A DNA stretch of 36,655 bases from contig JAEMRT010000050.1 of the NCBI GenBank assembly GCA_016463225.1, positions 1 through 36,655 of the forward strand, read 5' to 3'. Positions within the stretch are counted from its first letter, which is position 1. Each line of letters begins with the position of its first letter. The position numbers were made by a program, and so were the translations under genes. This stretch comes from Sphingopyxis sp. (GTDB lineage: Bacteria > Pseudomonadota > Alphaproteobacteria > Sphingomonadales > Sphingomonadaceae). Positions 1 through 7,654 of this stretch are shown here, one piece after another. The notes under the pieces are model-generated. The model was not told the origin of the DNA. It made no database searches and saw only the letters and a program-made list of their open reading frames with translations.

Positions 1-1
1 G

Positions 2-1411
2 ACTCCGACTGGTGTCACCCCCGCTGCCAACTGCCCGACCATCGCTGGCCCCGACCAGCTGTCGAACCTTGGCACGATCAGCGGCCCCGGCGGCGAATGG
101 CGCAACTGCGGCTTCCCGACGCGCTTCACCGCGACGACCGCGATCCCGAAGGTCGCCGGCGTACTGTATTCGCTGCCCGGCCGCGTCGACGTCGGCACCG
201 ATCAGGGCGCGGCGACCACGAACAATGTCGTCACGCTGACGATCGATCCGGGCGTCACCGTGTTCGGCGCGACCGGCGTGTCTTTCCTCGCGGTCAACCG
301 CGGCAACCGCATCGACGCGGTTGGCACCCCGACCCAGCCGATCATCTTCACCGGCCGCGGCAATGTCGTCGGTTCAGCCAACGACCAGACCTCGCAGCTG
401 TGGGGCGGTATCGTCCTGCTCGGCCGCGCACCGATCACCGACTGCCTCGCGCCCGGCGCGACCCCCGGCACCGCAGCGTGCGAACGCGACACCGAAGGCA
501 CGTCGAACGCGCTCTACGGCGGCGCGCAGCCGGGCGACAATTCGGGCCGCCTGTCCTATGTCCAGATCCGCTATTCGGGCTTCATCCTGTCGGCGGCGAG
601 CGAGTTGCAGGGCCTGACCCCGTCGGGCGTGGGCAACAACACCCAGATCGACCATGTCCAGATCCACAACAGCTCGGACGACGGCATCGAAGTGTTCGGC
701 GGCCGCGTCAACATGAAGCATCTGGTCGTCACCGGCGCCGAAGATGACGGCATCGACACCGACGTCGGCTACAAGGGTAACATCCAGTACGTCATTGGCG
801 TCCAGCGCGAAGGCGGTGCGGTCGGCGACTCGATGATGGAAATCGACTCGAACGGCAACGAGGACGCGGTTCCGCGTCAGAATGTGAACCTGTCGAACTT
901 CACCTATGTTCACCGCAACAACGCGGCGGGCAATGGCGTGTCGATCCTGGTTCGCGGCGGTGCCGACTATACCTTCGCCAATGGCCTGATCATCGCGCCG
1001 GGCTTCCGCTGTATCGGTCTTAACAGCGCGACGACGATCAACCCGACCAACGGTGCGCTCGACGAAGCCGGTCCGCCGCGCTTCTTCTCGGTGTCGATGC
1101 AGTGCAACGCTTCGCCCTTCCGCGGCACCAGCGGCGTCACCGACGCGCAGGTTCAGGCGATCTTTGAAGGCGGCACCAACAACACCGTCGCCTACACGCC
1201 GACGCTGACGAACCTGTTCGTCAACGGCGCGACCGAAACCGCGCGGCCGACGTTCGACGCGAAGACGCTCAACGCCTTCTTCGACACCACCGCCTATGTC
1301 GGCGCCGTCCGCGACGCCAACGACAGCTGGTACCAGGGTTGGACCTGCAACTCGTCGACGGCGAACTTTGGCACTGCCAGCCGCAGCTGCAGCGCCATTC
1401 CGACGACCTGA
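2..1411 (+). CDS. Beta-helix-like surface/secreted protein, 5'-truncated
   Basis: The reading frame is open from the window edge, so the start, signal peptide and any lipobox lie outside; 469 residues are visible, ending in TGA at 1409-1411. The sequence is rich in Gly, Asn, Thr and Asp with short repeated strands typical of a parallel beta-helix, such as LTIDPGVTVFG, PIIFTGRGN, WGGIVLLGRAPI and QIDHVQIHNSSDDGIEVFGG. Paired cysteines are scattered through it (for example WTC...SRSC near the C terminus), which fits an exported protein. It lies 81 bp upstream of a TonB-dependent receptor on the same strand, and the type II secretion operon follows. I infer a surface or extracellular partner of that receptor, possibly a T2SS substrate comparable to the ElpS lipoprotein of Caulobacter; that identity is from memory and context. 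The biochemical role is unknown. Confidence 0.75.
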   Translation, partial: TPTGVTPAANCPTIAGPDQLSNLGTISGPGGEWRNCGFPTRFTATTAIPKVAGVLYSLPGRVDVGTDQGAATTNNVVTLTIDPGVTVFGATGVSFLAVNRGNRIDAVGTPTQPIIFTGRGNVVGSANDQTSQLWGGIVLLGRAPITDCLAPGATPGTAACERDTEGTSNALYGGAQPGDNSGRLSYVQIRYSGFILSAASELQGLTPSGVGNNTQIDHVQIHNSSDDGIEVFGGRVNMKHLVVTGAEDDGIDTDVGYKGNIQYVIGVQREGGAVGDSMMEIDSNGNEDAVPRQNVNLSNFTYVHRNNAAGNGVSILVRGGADYTFANGLIIAPGFRCIGLNSATTINPTNGALDEAGPPRFFSVSMQCNASPFRGTSGVTDAQVQAIFEGGTNNTVAYTPTLTNLFVNGATETARPTFDAKTLNAFFDTTAYVGAVRDANDSWYQGWTCNSSTANFGTASRSCSAIPTT

Positions 1412-1429
1412 TCGCTCGCGATCCAATTG

Positions 1430-1464
1430 GGGAGCGGGCACGCCTGACGGGCTGGCCCGCTCCC
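1430..1464 (+). terminator. Intercistronic hairpin between beta-helix gene and TonB receptor
   Basis: A perfect 10-bp stem (1430-1439 with 1455-1464, gggagcgggc/gcccgctccc) encloses a 15-nt loop and is followed by only a short T/C stretch. It lies 18 bp after the stop of the first gene and 28 bp before the receptor start. It could be a leaky terminator or an mRNA-stabilising hairpin that makes the upstream gene more abundant than the receptor. The lack of a real T-run leaves this open. Confidence 0.5.
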
Positions 1465-1492
1465 TTCCTGCATAAATTTGGGGACTTTCCAC

Positions 1493-4219
1493 ATGACCAA
1501 GCGGCCGATCTTTGCCAGCCTGCTCCTCCTCAGCTCGGCGCTGGTAGCGCCCGCGGCGCTCGCCCAGGATGTCAGCGGCGGCGCGCCGGCATCCGATACG
1601 CCGCCGGCTACGACCGAAGCGCCCGCCGGTGAAGAGCCGGCCGCCGACGATGCGGCGGCACAGGATGAGCAAGGTGATATTTCGATCCCCGGCGGCGCCG
1701 ACCAGGAAATCGTCGTCACCGGCCGCTACACCCCCAATATCGTCCGCGCGACGCCCGAAGTCGTCTCGGTCCTGTCGTCGGCCGACATCGCGCGCACTGG
1801 CGAAGGCGATATTTCGGGCTCGTTGCAGCGCGTCACCGGCCTCTCGGTCGTCGGCGGCGGTTTTGTCTATGTCCGCGGCCTTGGCGACCGTTATTCGCTC
1901 GCGCTGCTCAACGGTTCGCCGCTGCCCAGCCCCGAGCCGCTGAAGCGCGTCGTCCCGCTCGACATCTTCCCCTCGAACGTCATCGATTCGACGCTGGTCC
2001 AGAAAAGCTATTCGGCGAACTTCCCCGGCGAATTCGGCGGCGGCGTGATCAACCTCACGACCAAATCGACCCCGCGCGAACCGTTCCTGACCTTCAGCGG
2101 CGGCATCGGCTGGGACAGCGAGACGACGAACGAGCTTGGCTATACCTATTATGGCAGCGACACCGACTGGACCGGTTTTGACGACGGCACCCGCGACGTG
2201 CCGCCGCTGCTGAAGGCCGCTTTCGCCAGCGGCAAGCCGATCCTGCAGGGCGCCGATTACAGCCAGGACGATCTGGAAGCGATCCAGATGGAGCTGGTCA
2301 ACGCCGAAACAACGCTGCTGCAACAGAACAACCATATCCCGGTCAACTGGTCGGCGGGGATCACCGGCGGCACGACGATCCCCTTTGCCAATGGCGAACT
2401 GGGGATCATTGCAACCGCGGGCATCAGCAACAAATGGCGCACCCGCGACACGTTGCAGCAGACCTCGCTCAACCAGGATCTGTCAGGCGATCCGCAGACC
2501 AACTACAACCGCGTCATCACCGACAATCGCATCGTCGTGAACGGCCTGATCGGCTTCGGGCTTGAGCTGGGCGAGCACAAGCTGCGCTGGACCAGCCTGT
2601 ATATCCGCGACACGCTGAAACAGTCGCGCCTCGGCCTTGGCAGCGACGCGAACCAGGTCGGTCGCGATATCATGAAGCAGGACACCGCCTGGTACGAACG
2701 CCAGCTGATCAACACGCAGTTCGTCGGCGAATTTCAGTTCGATGCGTTGAAGGTCGATCTGCGCGGCGCCTATGCCAATTCGCAGCGCGAGGCGCCGTAC
2801 GAGCGCGGCTTCACCTATGTCCGCACCAACCTGCCGACGACGCAGGATCCGACCGGCAACACATTCGTCAACGATCTGGGCGGCAACCGCGGTGACGCGA
2901 CGATCGCCTTTTCGGACCTCAACGAAGATCTGTGGTCCGGCGGCGTCGACCTGTCGTACGAGCTGGCCCCGCAGATCACCGCGACGCTGGGTTATGCCTA
3001 TACCGACACCAGCCGCACCGCGGTGCGCCGTGCCTTCCAGTTCCGCGCCCCGGGCCTGCCGGTTGCGGTGACGCAGCTGCGCCCCGACTATCTGCTCTCC
3101 GACGCCACGATCCAGCTTTATGACATCGCGCTGGTCGAAACATCGGCGCAGGATGGCACCGCCGCCTTTGACGCCGGGCTGACCACCCATGCGGGCTATG
3201 CGCAACTGCAGGCCGAGATCGTGTCGGGCATGAACGTCAACGTCGGCGTGCGGTACGAGGACGCCAAACAGACCGTCGTGCCGATCGACCTGTTCGGGTC
3301 GGGCGGCAGCGCGATCGCGGCGACCAATCTCAAAAATGATTACTGGCTGCCCGCGGTCACGCTGACGTGGGAAGTCGCGCCCGATATGCAGGTGCGCATG
3401 AATGCATCGAACACGATCGCGCGCCCGCAGTTCCGCGAGCTGATCGCGCAAATCTATCAGGATCCCGAATCGAACCGCCAGTTCCGCGGCAACCCGTCGC
3501 TGACCGACAGCGAGCTGTGGAACGCCGAACTCCGCTACGAATGGTATTTCGCCAAGGACCAGCGCGTGACCGCGGCGGGTTTCTTCAAAAAGATCGAGAA
3601 TCCGATCGAGGCCTATACCTCGCTCAGCACCGATTCGGTCGCCAACACCAGTTTCGCCAACGCGCCCAAGGCGTTGCTCTATGGCGGTGAGGTCGAGGTC
3701 CAGAAATATTTCGCGCTCGACACGCTGTCGGATGCAGCCTTCTGGGCGAGCCGCCGTCTGGTGCTGATCGGCAACTACACCTTCACCAAATCGGAAATCC
3801 AGGTCGGCGCCGGCGACACCACGGTGATCAATGGCGTGACGCAGGACGCGAGCAACTTCTTCTTCGACGGTTCGCCGCTGACCGGCCAGTCGGACCATCT
3901 GATCAATTTCCAGATCGGGCTCGAAGATCAGGACAAATTGTCGCAGCAGACGATCCTCGTCACCTATGCCAGCCCGCGCGTCACCAGCCGGGGTCCCTCG
4001 GGGCAGCCCGACATTCGTGAAAAGCCGGGCATTTCGGTCGATTTCGTCGCGCGGCAGGGAATCAACCTGCTGAACAAGGAAATCGAGCTGAAGTTCGAGG
4101 CGCGCAACCTGACCGGGCGCAAATATGAAGAAGTGCAGGAAAGCGGCGACAACCGTATTTTCCTCAACCGCTATAAGCTTGGCCGCACCTTCTCGCTGAG
4201 CGCGTCGCTGAAGTTCTAA
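1493..4219 (+). CDS. TonB-dependent outer-membrane receptor
   Basis: A 908-residue outer-membrane transporter that would use TonB energy to import an unknown ligand. The ATG at 1493 is chosen over an in-frame TTG at 1478 because GGGGAC lies 7-12 bases upstream of it and the protein then begins with a clean signal peptide ending near ALAQ. An acidic/alanine-rich spacer follows, then the TonB-box-like EIVVTG near residue 75. The plug domain contains VRGLGDRYSLALLNG and FPGEFGGGVINLTTK. The rest is a 22-strand-type barrel that ends in a terminal Phe (LSASLKF), the usual outer-membrane insertion signal. The short gap to the preceding beta-helix gene suggests the two act together. The substrate cannot be read from the sequence. 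If the nearby Pho-box candidate is real, a phosphorus-containing ligand is possible. Confidence 0.93.
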   Translation: MTKRPIFASLLLLSSALVAPAALAQDVSGGAPASDTPPATTEAPAGEEPAADDAAAQDEQGDISIPGGADQEIVVTGRYTPNIVRATPEVVSVLSSADIARTGEGDISGSLQRVTGLSVVGGGFVYVRGLGDRYSLALLNGSPLPSPEPLKRVVPLDIFPSNVIDSTLVQKSYSANFPGEFGGGVINLTTKSTPREPFLTFSGGIGWDSETTNELGYTYYGSDTDWTGFDDGTRDVPPLLKAAFASGKPILQGADYSQDDLEAIQMELVNAETTLLQQNNHIPVNWSAGITGGTTIPFANGELGIIATAGISNKWRTRDTLQQTSLNQDLSGDPQTNYNRVITDNRIVVNGLIGFGLELGEHKLRWTSLYIRDTLKQSRLGLGSDANQVGRDIMKQDTAWYERQLINTQFVGEFQFDALKVDLRGAYANSQREAPYERGFTYVRTNLPTTQDPTGNTFVNDLGGNRGDATIAFSDLNEDLWSGGVDLSYELAPQITATLGYAYTDTSRTAVRRAFQFRAPGLPVAVTQLRPDYLLSDATIQLYDIALVETSAQDGTAAFDAGLTTHAGYAQLQAEIVSGMNVNVGVRYEDAKQTVVPIDLFGSGGSAIAATNLKNDYWLPAVTLTWEVAPDMQVRMNASNTIARPQFRELIAQIYQDPESNRQFRGNPSLTDSELWNAELRYEWYFAKDQRVTAAGFFKKIENPIEAYTSLSTDSVANTSFANAPKALLYGGEVEVQKYFALDTLSDAAFWASRRLVLIGNYTFTKSEIQVGAGDTTVINGVTQDASNFFFDGSPLTGQSDHLINFQIGLEDQDKLSQQTILVTYASPRVTSRGPSGQPDIREKPGISVDFVARQGINLLNKEIELKFEARNLTGRKYEEVQESGDNRIFLNRYKLGRTFSLSASLKF

Positions 4220-4227
4220 CGCTTAAA

Positions 4228-4420
4228 TCCTCCCTGTGGCGGAGCCATGGGGAGGAGGAGTGCAGGGTTTGATTGCCCCCGGCAATCCAAATCCAGTCCG
4301 GGGGACTGGACGACCCAGCACTTCGCCGCAGGCGATGGTGGAGGGGCAGCGACGTTGCACCCAAGCCCCTCCGTCAGCGCTGCGCGCTGCAACCTCCCCA
4401 TGGCTTCGCCACAGGGAGGA
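4228..4420. repeat. Inverted-repeat element with multi-hairpin interior
   Basis: The ends 4228-4255 and 4393-4420 are inverted copies of a 28-bp sequence with one mismatch. Inside are further perfect stems: gattgcc/ggcaatc (4271-4277 with 4281-4287), tccagtcc/ggactgga (4292-4299 with 4303-4310), tcgcc/ggcga (4323-4327 with 4331-4335) and ggaggggc/gcccctcc (4340-4347 with 4365-4372). The whole could form a cloverleaf-like RNA or cruciform DNA. It encodes no transposase, so it looks like a small non-autonomous palindromic element (REP- or MITE-like). It sits directly after the receptor stop codon and may also end that transcript. Confidence 0.75.
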
Positions 4421-4456
4421 TCATTGACGGCCGCGCCCACCGCCAGACTCGCTCGA

Positions 4457-4496
4457 CCGTCAAAAAACTGTAATCTTCCCGTCAACTGATTGTCAC
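4457..4496 (+). promoter_or_regulatory. Candidate Pho box array upstream of gspC
   Basis: Four 7-mers occur at exact 11-bp spacing: CCGTCAA (4457), CTGTAAT (4468), CCGTCAA (4479) and TTGTCAC (4490), each separated by 4 nt, the first spacer being aaaa. PhoB binds direct repeats close to CTGTCAT with the same 7+4 geometry; each unit here matches 5 or 6 of 7 positions. The array ends 60 bp before the gspC start, a normal position for an activator. The assignment is inferred from sequence only. Confidence 0.5.
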
Positions 4497-4556
4497 CAAT
4501 CGCCCCTAGGCGATTCGCGACGGCAACTTCAGCCTCAGGGGGACAGAGACGAATTC

Positions 4557-5441
4557 ATGGCGACGCTGATGTCCGGATCGGCCTTCAAGCTGCCGCGCGG
4601 TTTGCCCGTGTGGCTGCGCGCGGGTCGCCGCTCGCCGCGCGAGATTGGGCCGTTGCTGCTCGCCGCCGGGCTCGGCGCCTTGCTGATCTGGCAGCTGGTT
4701 CGCCTGCTGTGGACCGTCATCACCCCGCTGTCGCCGCTCGGCGCCTGGCAGCCGCAGGCCGCGGTCATTGCCTCACCCGCCGAACGCCGCGCGCTGTTCG
4801 TCAGCTTCGATCCCTTTTTCCGCAGCGCACCGCAGGGGCCGGCTTCGGCGACCGTTACCGCGCTCGGGCTGACGCTATTCGGGATCAACATCAACGAAGC
4901 GACCGGCGGTGGTTCGGCGATCATCGCGGGCGAGGACGGCGTGCAAAACAGCTACGCCGTCGGTGACGAGATCGCACCAGGGGTCCGGCTGGTCGGCGTC
5001 GCCTTCGATCATGTGCTGCTCGACCGCGGCGGTGCGCGCGAAAGCCTGTTCCTCGACCAGAGCGGCGAGGCTGCGGTTGCCGGCCCGGCGACGCCGCTTC
5101 CCGCACCGACCCCCGAAGTCGGATCGGCCGCGACCAGCGGGATGAGCGCCAGCGGCGAAATGTCGCCCGCGACGCTCAAGGCGGGGGTCGGCTTTGCGCC
5201 GCGCGCCGAAAATGGCCGCGTCACCGGGCTGGTCGTCCAGCCGCAGGGCGATGGCGCGGTGTTCCGCGCCGCGGGCCTGCGCCCGGGCGACGTCATCCGT
5301 TCGGTCAACGGGCGCCCGATCGGGTCGGCAGGCGATGCCGCGGCGCTCGCGAACCAGATCGCGCCCGGCGCGCGGATTTCGCTCGAAGTCGAACGCGGCG
5401 CCAGCGTCGTTCCCGTCGCCATCTTCCTCTCGAAGCAATAG
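4557..5441 (+). CDS. gspC: Type II secretion protein C (GspC)
   Basis: A 294-residue inner-membrane T2SS protein that links the inner-membrane platform to the secretin. A short basic cytoplasmic N terminus precedes one membrane segment (about residues 31-58, including LLLAAGLGALLIWQLV). A periplasmic HR domain follows around residues 75-165, beginning after FDPFFR and containing LTLFGININ and the AVGDEI turn. A Pro/Ala linker leads to a C-terminal PDZ domain (about residues 205-292) with GDVIRSVNGRPIGS. It is the first gene of the operon; gspD begins 5 bp after its stop. An alternative in-frame ATG at 4569 is possible because no strong Shine-Dalgarno sequence decides the start. Confidence 0.93.
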   Translation: MATLMSGSAFKLPRGLPVWLRAGRRSPREIGPLLLAAGLGALLIWQLVRLLWTVITPLSPLGAWQPQAAVIASPAERRALFVSFDPFFRSAPQGPASATVTALGLTLFGININEATGGGSAIIAGEDGVQNSYAVGDEIAPGVRLVGVAFDHVLLDRGGARESLFLDQSGEAAVAGPATPLPAPTPEVGSAATSGMSASGEMSPATLKAGVGFAPRAENGRVTGLVVQPQGDGAVFRAAGLRPGDVIRSVNGRPIGSAGDAAALANQIAPGARISLEVERGASVVPVAIFLSKQ

Positions 5442-5446
5442 GTTAT

Positions 5447-7654
5447 ATGCGTTTCAAACTGTCCCTGATGCTCGCCGCCGCGCTGGTTTCCGCTACGCCG
5501 GCACCCGCGGTCGCCCAATATACGCTCAACGTCCGCGACGCCGACATCCGCGCCTTCATTCAGGATGCGGCGCGGATCACCGGGCGGACCTTCGTCATCG
5601 ACGGGCGCGTCAACGGCAAGGTGTCGGTGGTGACCGACCGGCCGCTGTCGCGCAGCGAATATTTCGAGATTTTCCTGTCGACCCTGCGTTCGAACGGGCT
5701 GGTTGCGGTACCCGGTCCCAACGGCAGCTACCGCGTCCAGCCGATCGACGGCGCCGCGGCGCAGCCCGGCCGGATCGGTAGCAGCGGCGCGGCGCAGAAC
5801 CAGTTCGTCACCGAAATCATCCGTCTGCGCCATATCGACGCCGTCGCGGCGGTCGAAACGCTGCGTCCGCTGGTCAGCGCGCAGGGTTCGCTGACCGCGA
5901 ACCGCAACGCCAACAGCCTGGTTGTCGCCGATTTTGCCGACAATATCCGCCGTATTCGGGCGCTCGCGTCGAGCATCGACCGCGACAGTTCGACCAGCCA
6001 GATCGTCACGTTGAAAAACGCCGGTGCGCGCGAAATCGCCGCGGCACTCACCGCGCTGGTCCCGGCAGCGGGCGAGGGGGCGAAGTCGCCTATCGCGATC
6101 GTGCCCATCGACAGCAGCAACGCGATTGCGCTGCGCGGCGACCAGGCGATGGTCGCGCGCTTTGTTTCGATGGCGAACGAGCTTGATCAAAAGGCAGCGG
6201 GCGGCACCGAATTGCGGGTCTATTGGCTTGAGCACGCCAATGCCGAAACGCTGTTGCCGACGCTGCAGCAGCTGATCGGCGGCGGCAGCGACCCCGCGCA
6301 GAAGGCCGGGCTGCCGCCGGCGACGGCCTCATCCTCCTCGTCCTCCGGCGGCAATAACACGCCGGCCCCGGCGCCCGCCGCAACGGCATCGACCGGCGGC
6401 GGCGGCAGCGGCAGCATCTCGACCCGCGGCCCCGCGATCATCACCCGTTACGAAGGCGCGAACGCGATCATCGTGGCCGCCAATAGTGAAGTGCAGCGCA
6501 TGCTCGGCGAGCTGATCCGCCAGCTCGACAGCCGCCGCCAGCAGGTGCTGGTCGAGGCGATCGTGGTCGAGATCGGCGACGACGCGGCGAAGCGGCTGGG
6601 CGTCCAGTTTCTGCTCGGCGGCAAGAATATTCCCTTTGTTGCAACCAGCTACAGCAATGCGTCGCCCAATATCCTGACGCTCGGCGGCGCTTATGCGGCG
6701 AACCAGCTGTCGCAGCAGACGACGACGGTCAACGGCAACACGACGGTGACCCAGACGAACAGTTCGCTCGGCAACAGCTTGCAGGAAGCCGCCGCGGCGT
6801 CTCTGCTGGCTGCGACCGGCGGTTTTGCAGGCTTTGCGGGCGATATCGGCAAGAACACGATCTTCGGCGCGATTATCAACGCGGTGAAATCGGACACGAC
6901 CTCGAACCTGCTCGCCACCCCGCATATCGTGACGCTCGACAATCAGGCGGCAAAGTTCCTCGTCGGGCAGGACGTTCCGATCACGACCGGGGAGAAACTG
7001 GGCGACAATTTCGAAAATGCCTTCCGTACCGTCCAGCGCGAAGAGGTCGGCATCAAGCTGGAAGTGACGCCGCAGGTCAATGGCGCGGGCGAAGTGAAGA
7101 TGTTCCTGCGGCAGGAAGTGTCGAGCGTTGCCGGGCCGGTGTCGTCGCGCAACAGCGATCTCATCCTCAACAAACGCTCATTCGAAACGGTGCTGACCGT
7201 CGACGACGGCGAGATCCTGGCGATCGGCGGGCTGCTCAACGATGACGAACGCAAGACGATCGAGCGCATCCCGCTGCTCAGCGACATTCCTTTGCTCGGC
7301 GAGCTGTTCAAATCGCGCAGCCGCACCCGGTCGAAGACCAATCTGATGGTGTTCATTCGTCCGACGATCCTGCGCAACCGCGAGGACAATGCGGCGCTGA
7401 CCGCGCGGCGTTATGGCTATATCCGCGACTTCCAGTTGCAGCGTAATCCCGATGAGGAACCCGCGATCGACACGCTGGTGCGCGACTATCTGGGCGCGGT
7501 GCCGCCGGTGCCGACCGAGGCGACCGCTGCTGACATCACGGTCGGCCCGGTCAACCTGCCCGAACTGCGCGGTCCCGATGGCCGGGTGATTTCGACCGAC
7601 GTCCCACCATCGATCTCGAACGCGCCCGCGCCGCCGACCGGAGACACTCCGTGA
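5447..7654 (+). CDS. gspD: Type II secretion secretin (GspD)
   Basis: The outer-membrane secretin forming the T2SS exit pore, 735 residues. A signal peptide ends near PAVAQ (residue 24). N0 follows (YTLNVRDADIRAFI...), then N1, N2 and N3 modules up to about residue 375. The N3 module is interrupted by a low-complexity Ser/Gly/Pro/Ala stretch around residues 292-327, beginning with a run of six serines. The C-terminal secretin domain shows LLATPHIVTLDNQ, VGQDVPITTGE, EVGIKLEVTPQVN and the closing IPLLSDIPLLGELF and TNLMVFIRPTIL motifs. The tail after about residue 650 is acidic/proline-rich. No pilotin gene (GspS) is visible nearby. The gene overlaps gspE by 4 nt. Confidence 0.96.
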   Translation: MRFKLSLMLAAALVSATPAPAVAQYTLNVRDADIRAFIQDAARITGRTFVIDGRVNGKVSVVTDRPLSRSEYFEIFLSTLRSNGLVAVPGPNGSYRVQPIDGAAAQPGRIGSSGAAQNQFVTEIIRLRHIDAVAAVETLRPLVSAQGSLTANRNANSLVVADFADNIRRIRALASSIDRDSSTSQIVTLKNAGAREIAAALTALVPAAGEGAKSPIAIVPIDSSNAIALRGDQAMVARFVSMANELDQKAAGGTELRVYWLEHANAETLLPTLQQLIGGGSDPAQKAGLPPATASSSSSSGGNNTPAPAPAATASTGGGGSGSISTRGPAIITRYEGANAIIVAANSEVQRMLGELIRQLDSRRQQVLVEAIVVEIGDDAAKRLGVQFLLGGKNIPFVATSYSNASPNILTLGGAYAANQLSQQTTTVNGNTTVTQTNSSLGNSLQEAAAASLLAATGGFAGFAGDIGKNTIFGAIINAVKSDTTSNLLATPHIVTLDNQAAKFLVGQDVPITTGEKLGDNFENAFRTVQREEVGIKLEVTPQVNGAGEVKMFLRQEVSSVAGPVSSRNSDLILNKRSFETVLTVDDGEILAIGGLLNDDERKTIERIPLLSDIPLLGELFKSRSRTRSKTNLMVFIRPTILRNREDNAALTARRYGYIRDFQLQRNPDEEPAIDTLVRDYLGAVPPVPTEATAADITVGPVNLPELRGPDGRVISTDVPPSISNAPAPPTGDTP

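Larger units (their letters stand above)
4220..4556. other. 337-bp intergenic region before the gsp operon
   Basis: No credible gene lies here. The left part (4228-4420) is a structured inverted-repeat element, and the right part (4421-4556) carries the likely gsp operon promoter with an 11-bp-periodic array of Pho-box-like 7-mers at 4457-4496. A GGGGGA stretch at 4538-4543 is the only ribosome-binding-like sequence near the gspC start. Confidence 0.7.

Noticed and set aside
374..2335. Long minus-strand open frame antisense to the beta-helix gene and receptor (653 codons)
   Set aside because: Its Arg/Asp/Ala-rich product has no family features and the opposite strand encodes clear exported proteins; GC-rich genomes give such shadows.
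2483..3898. Long minus-strand open frame antisense to the TonB receptor (471 codons)
   Set aside because: Low-complexity shadow product; the plus-strand receptor is well supported.
4228..4420. Interpretation of the cloverleaf-like element as a tRNA
   Set aside because: No TTCGA-type T loop, anticodon stem geometry or CCA end; arms are far longer than in tRNA.
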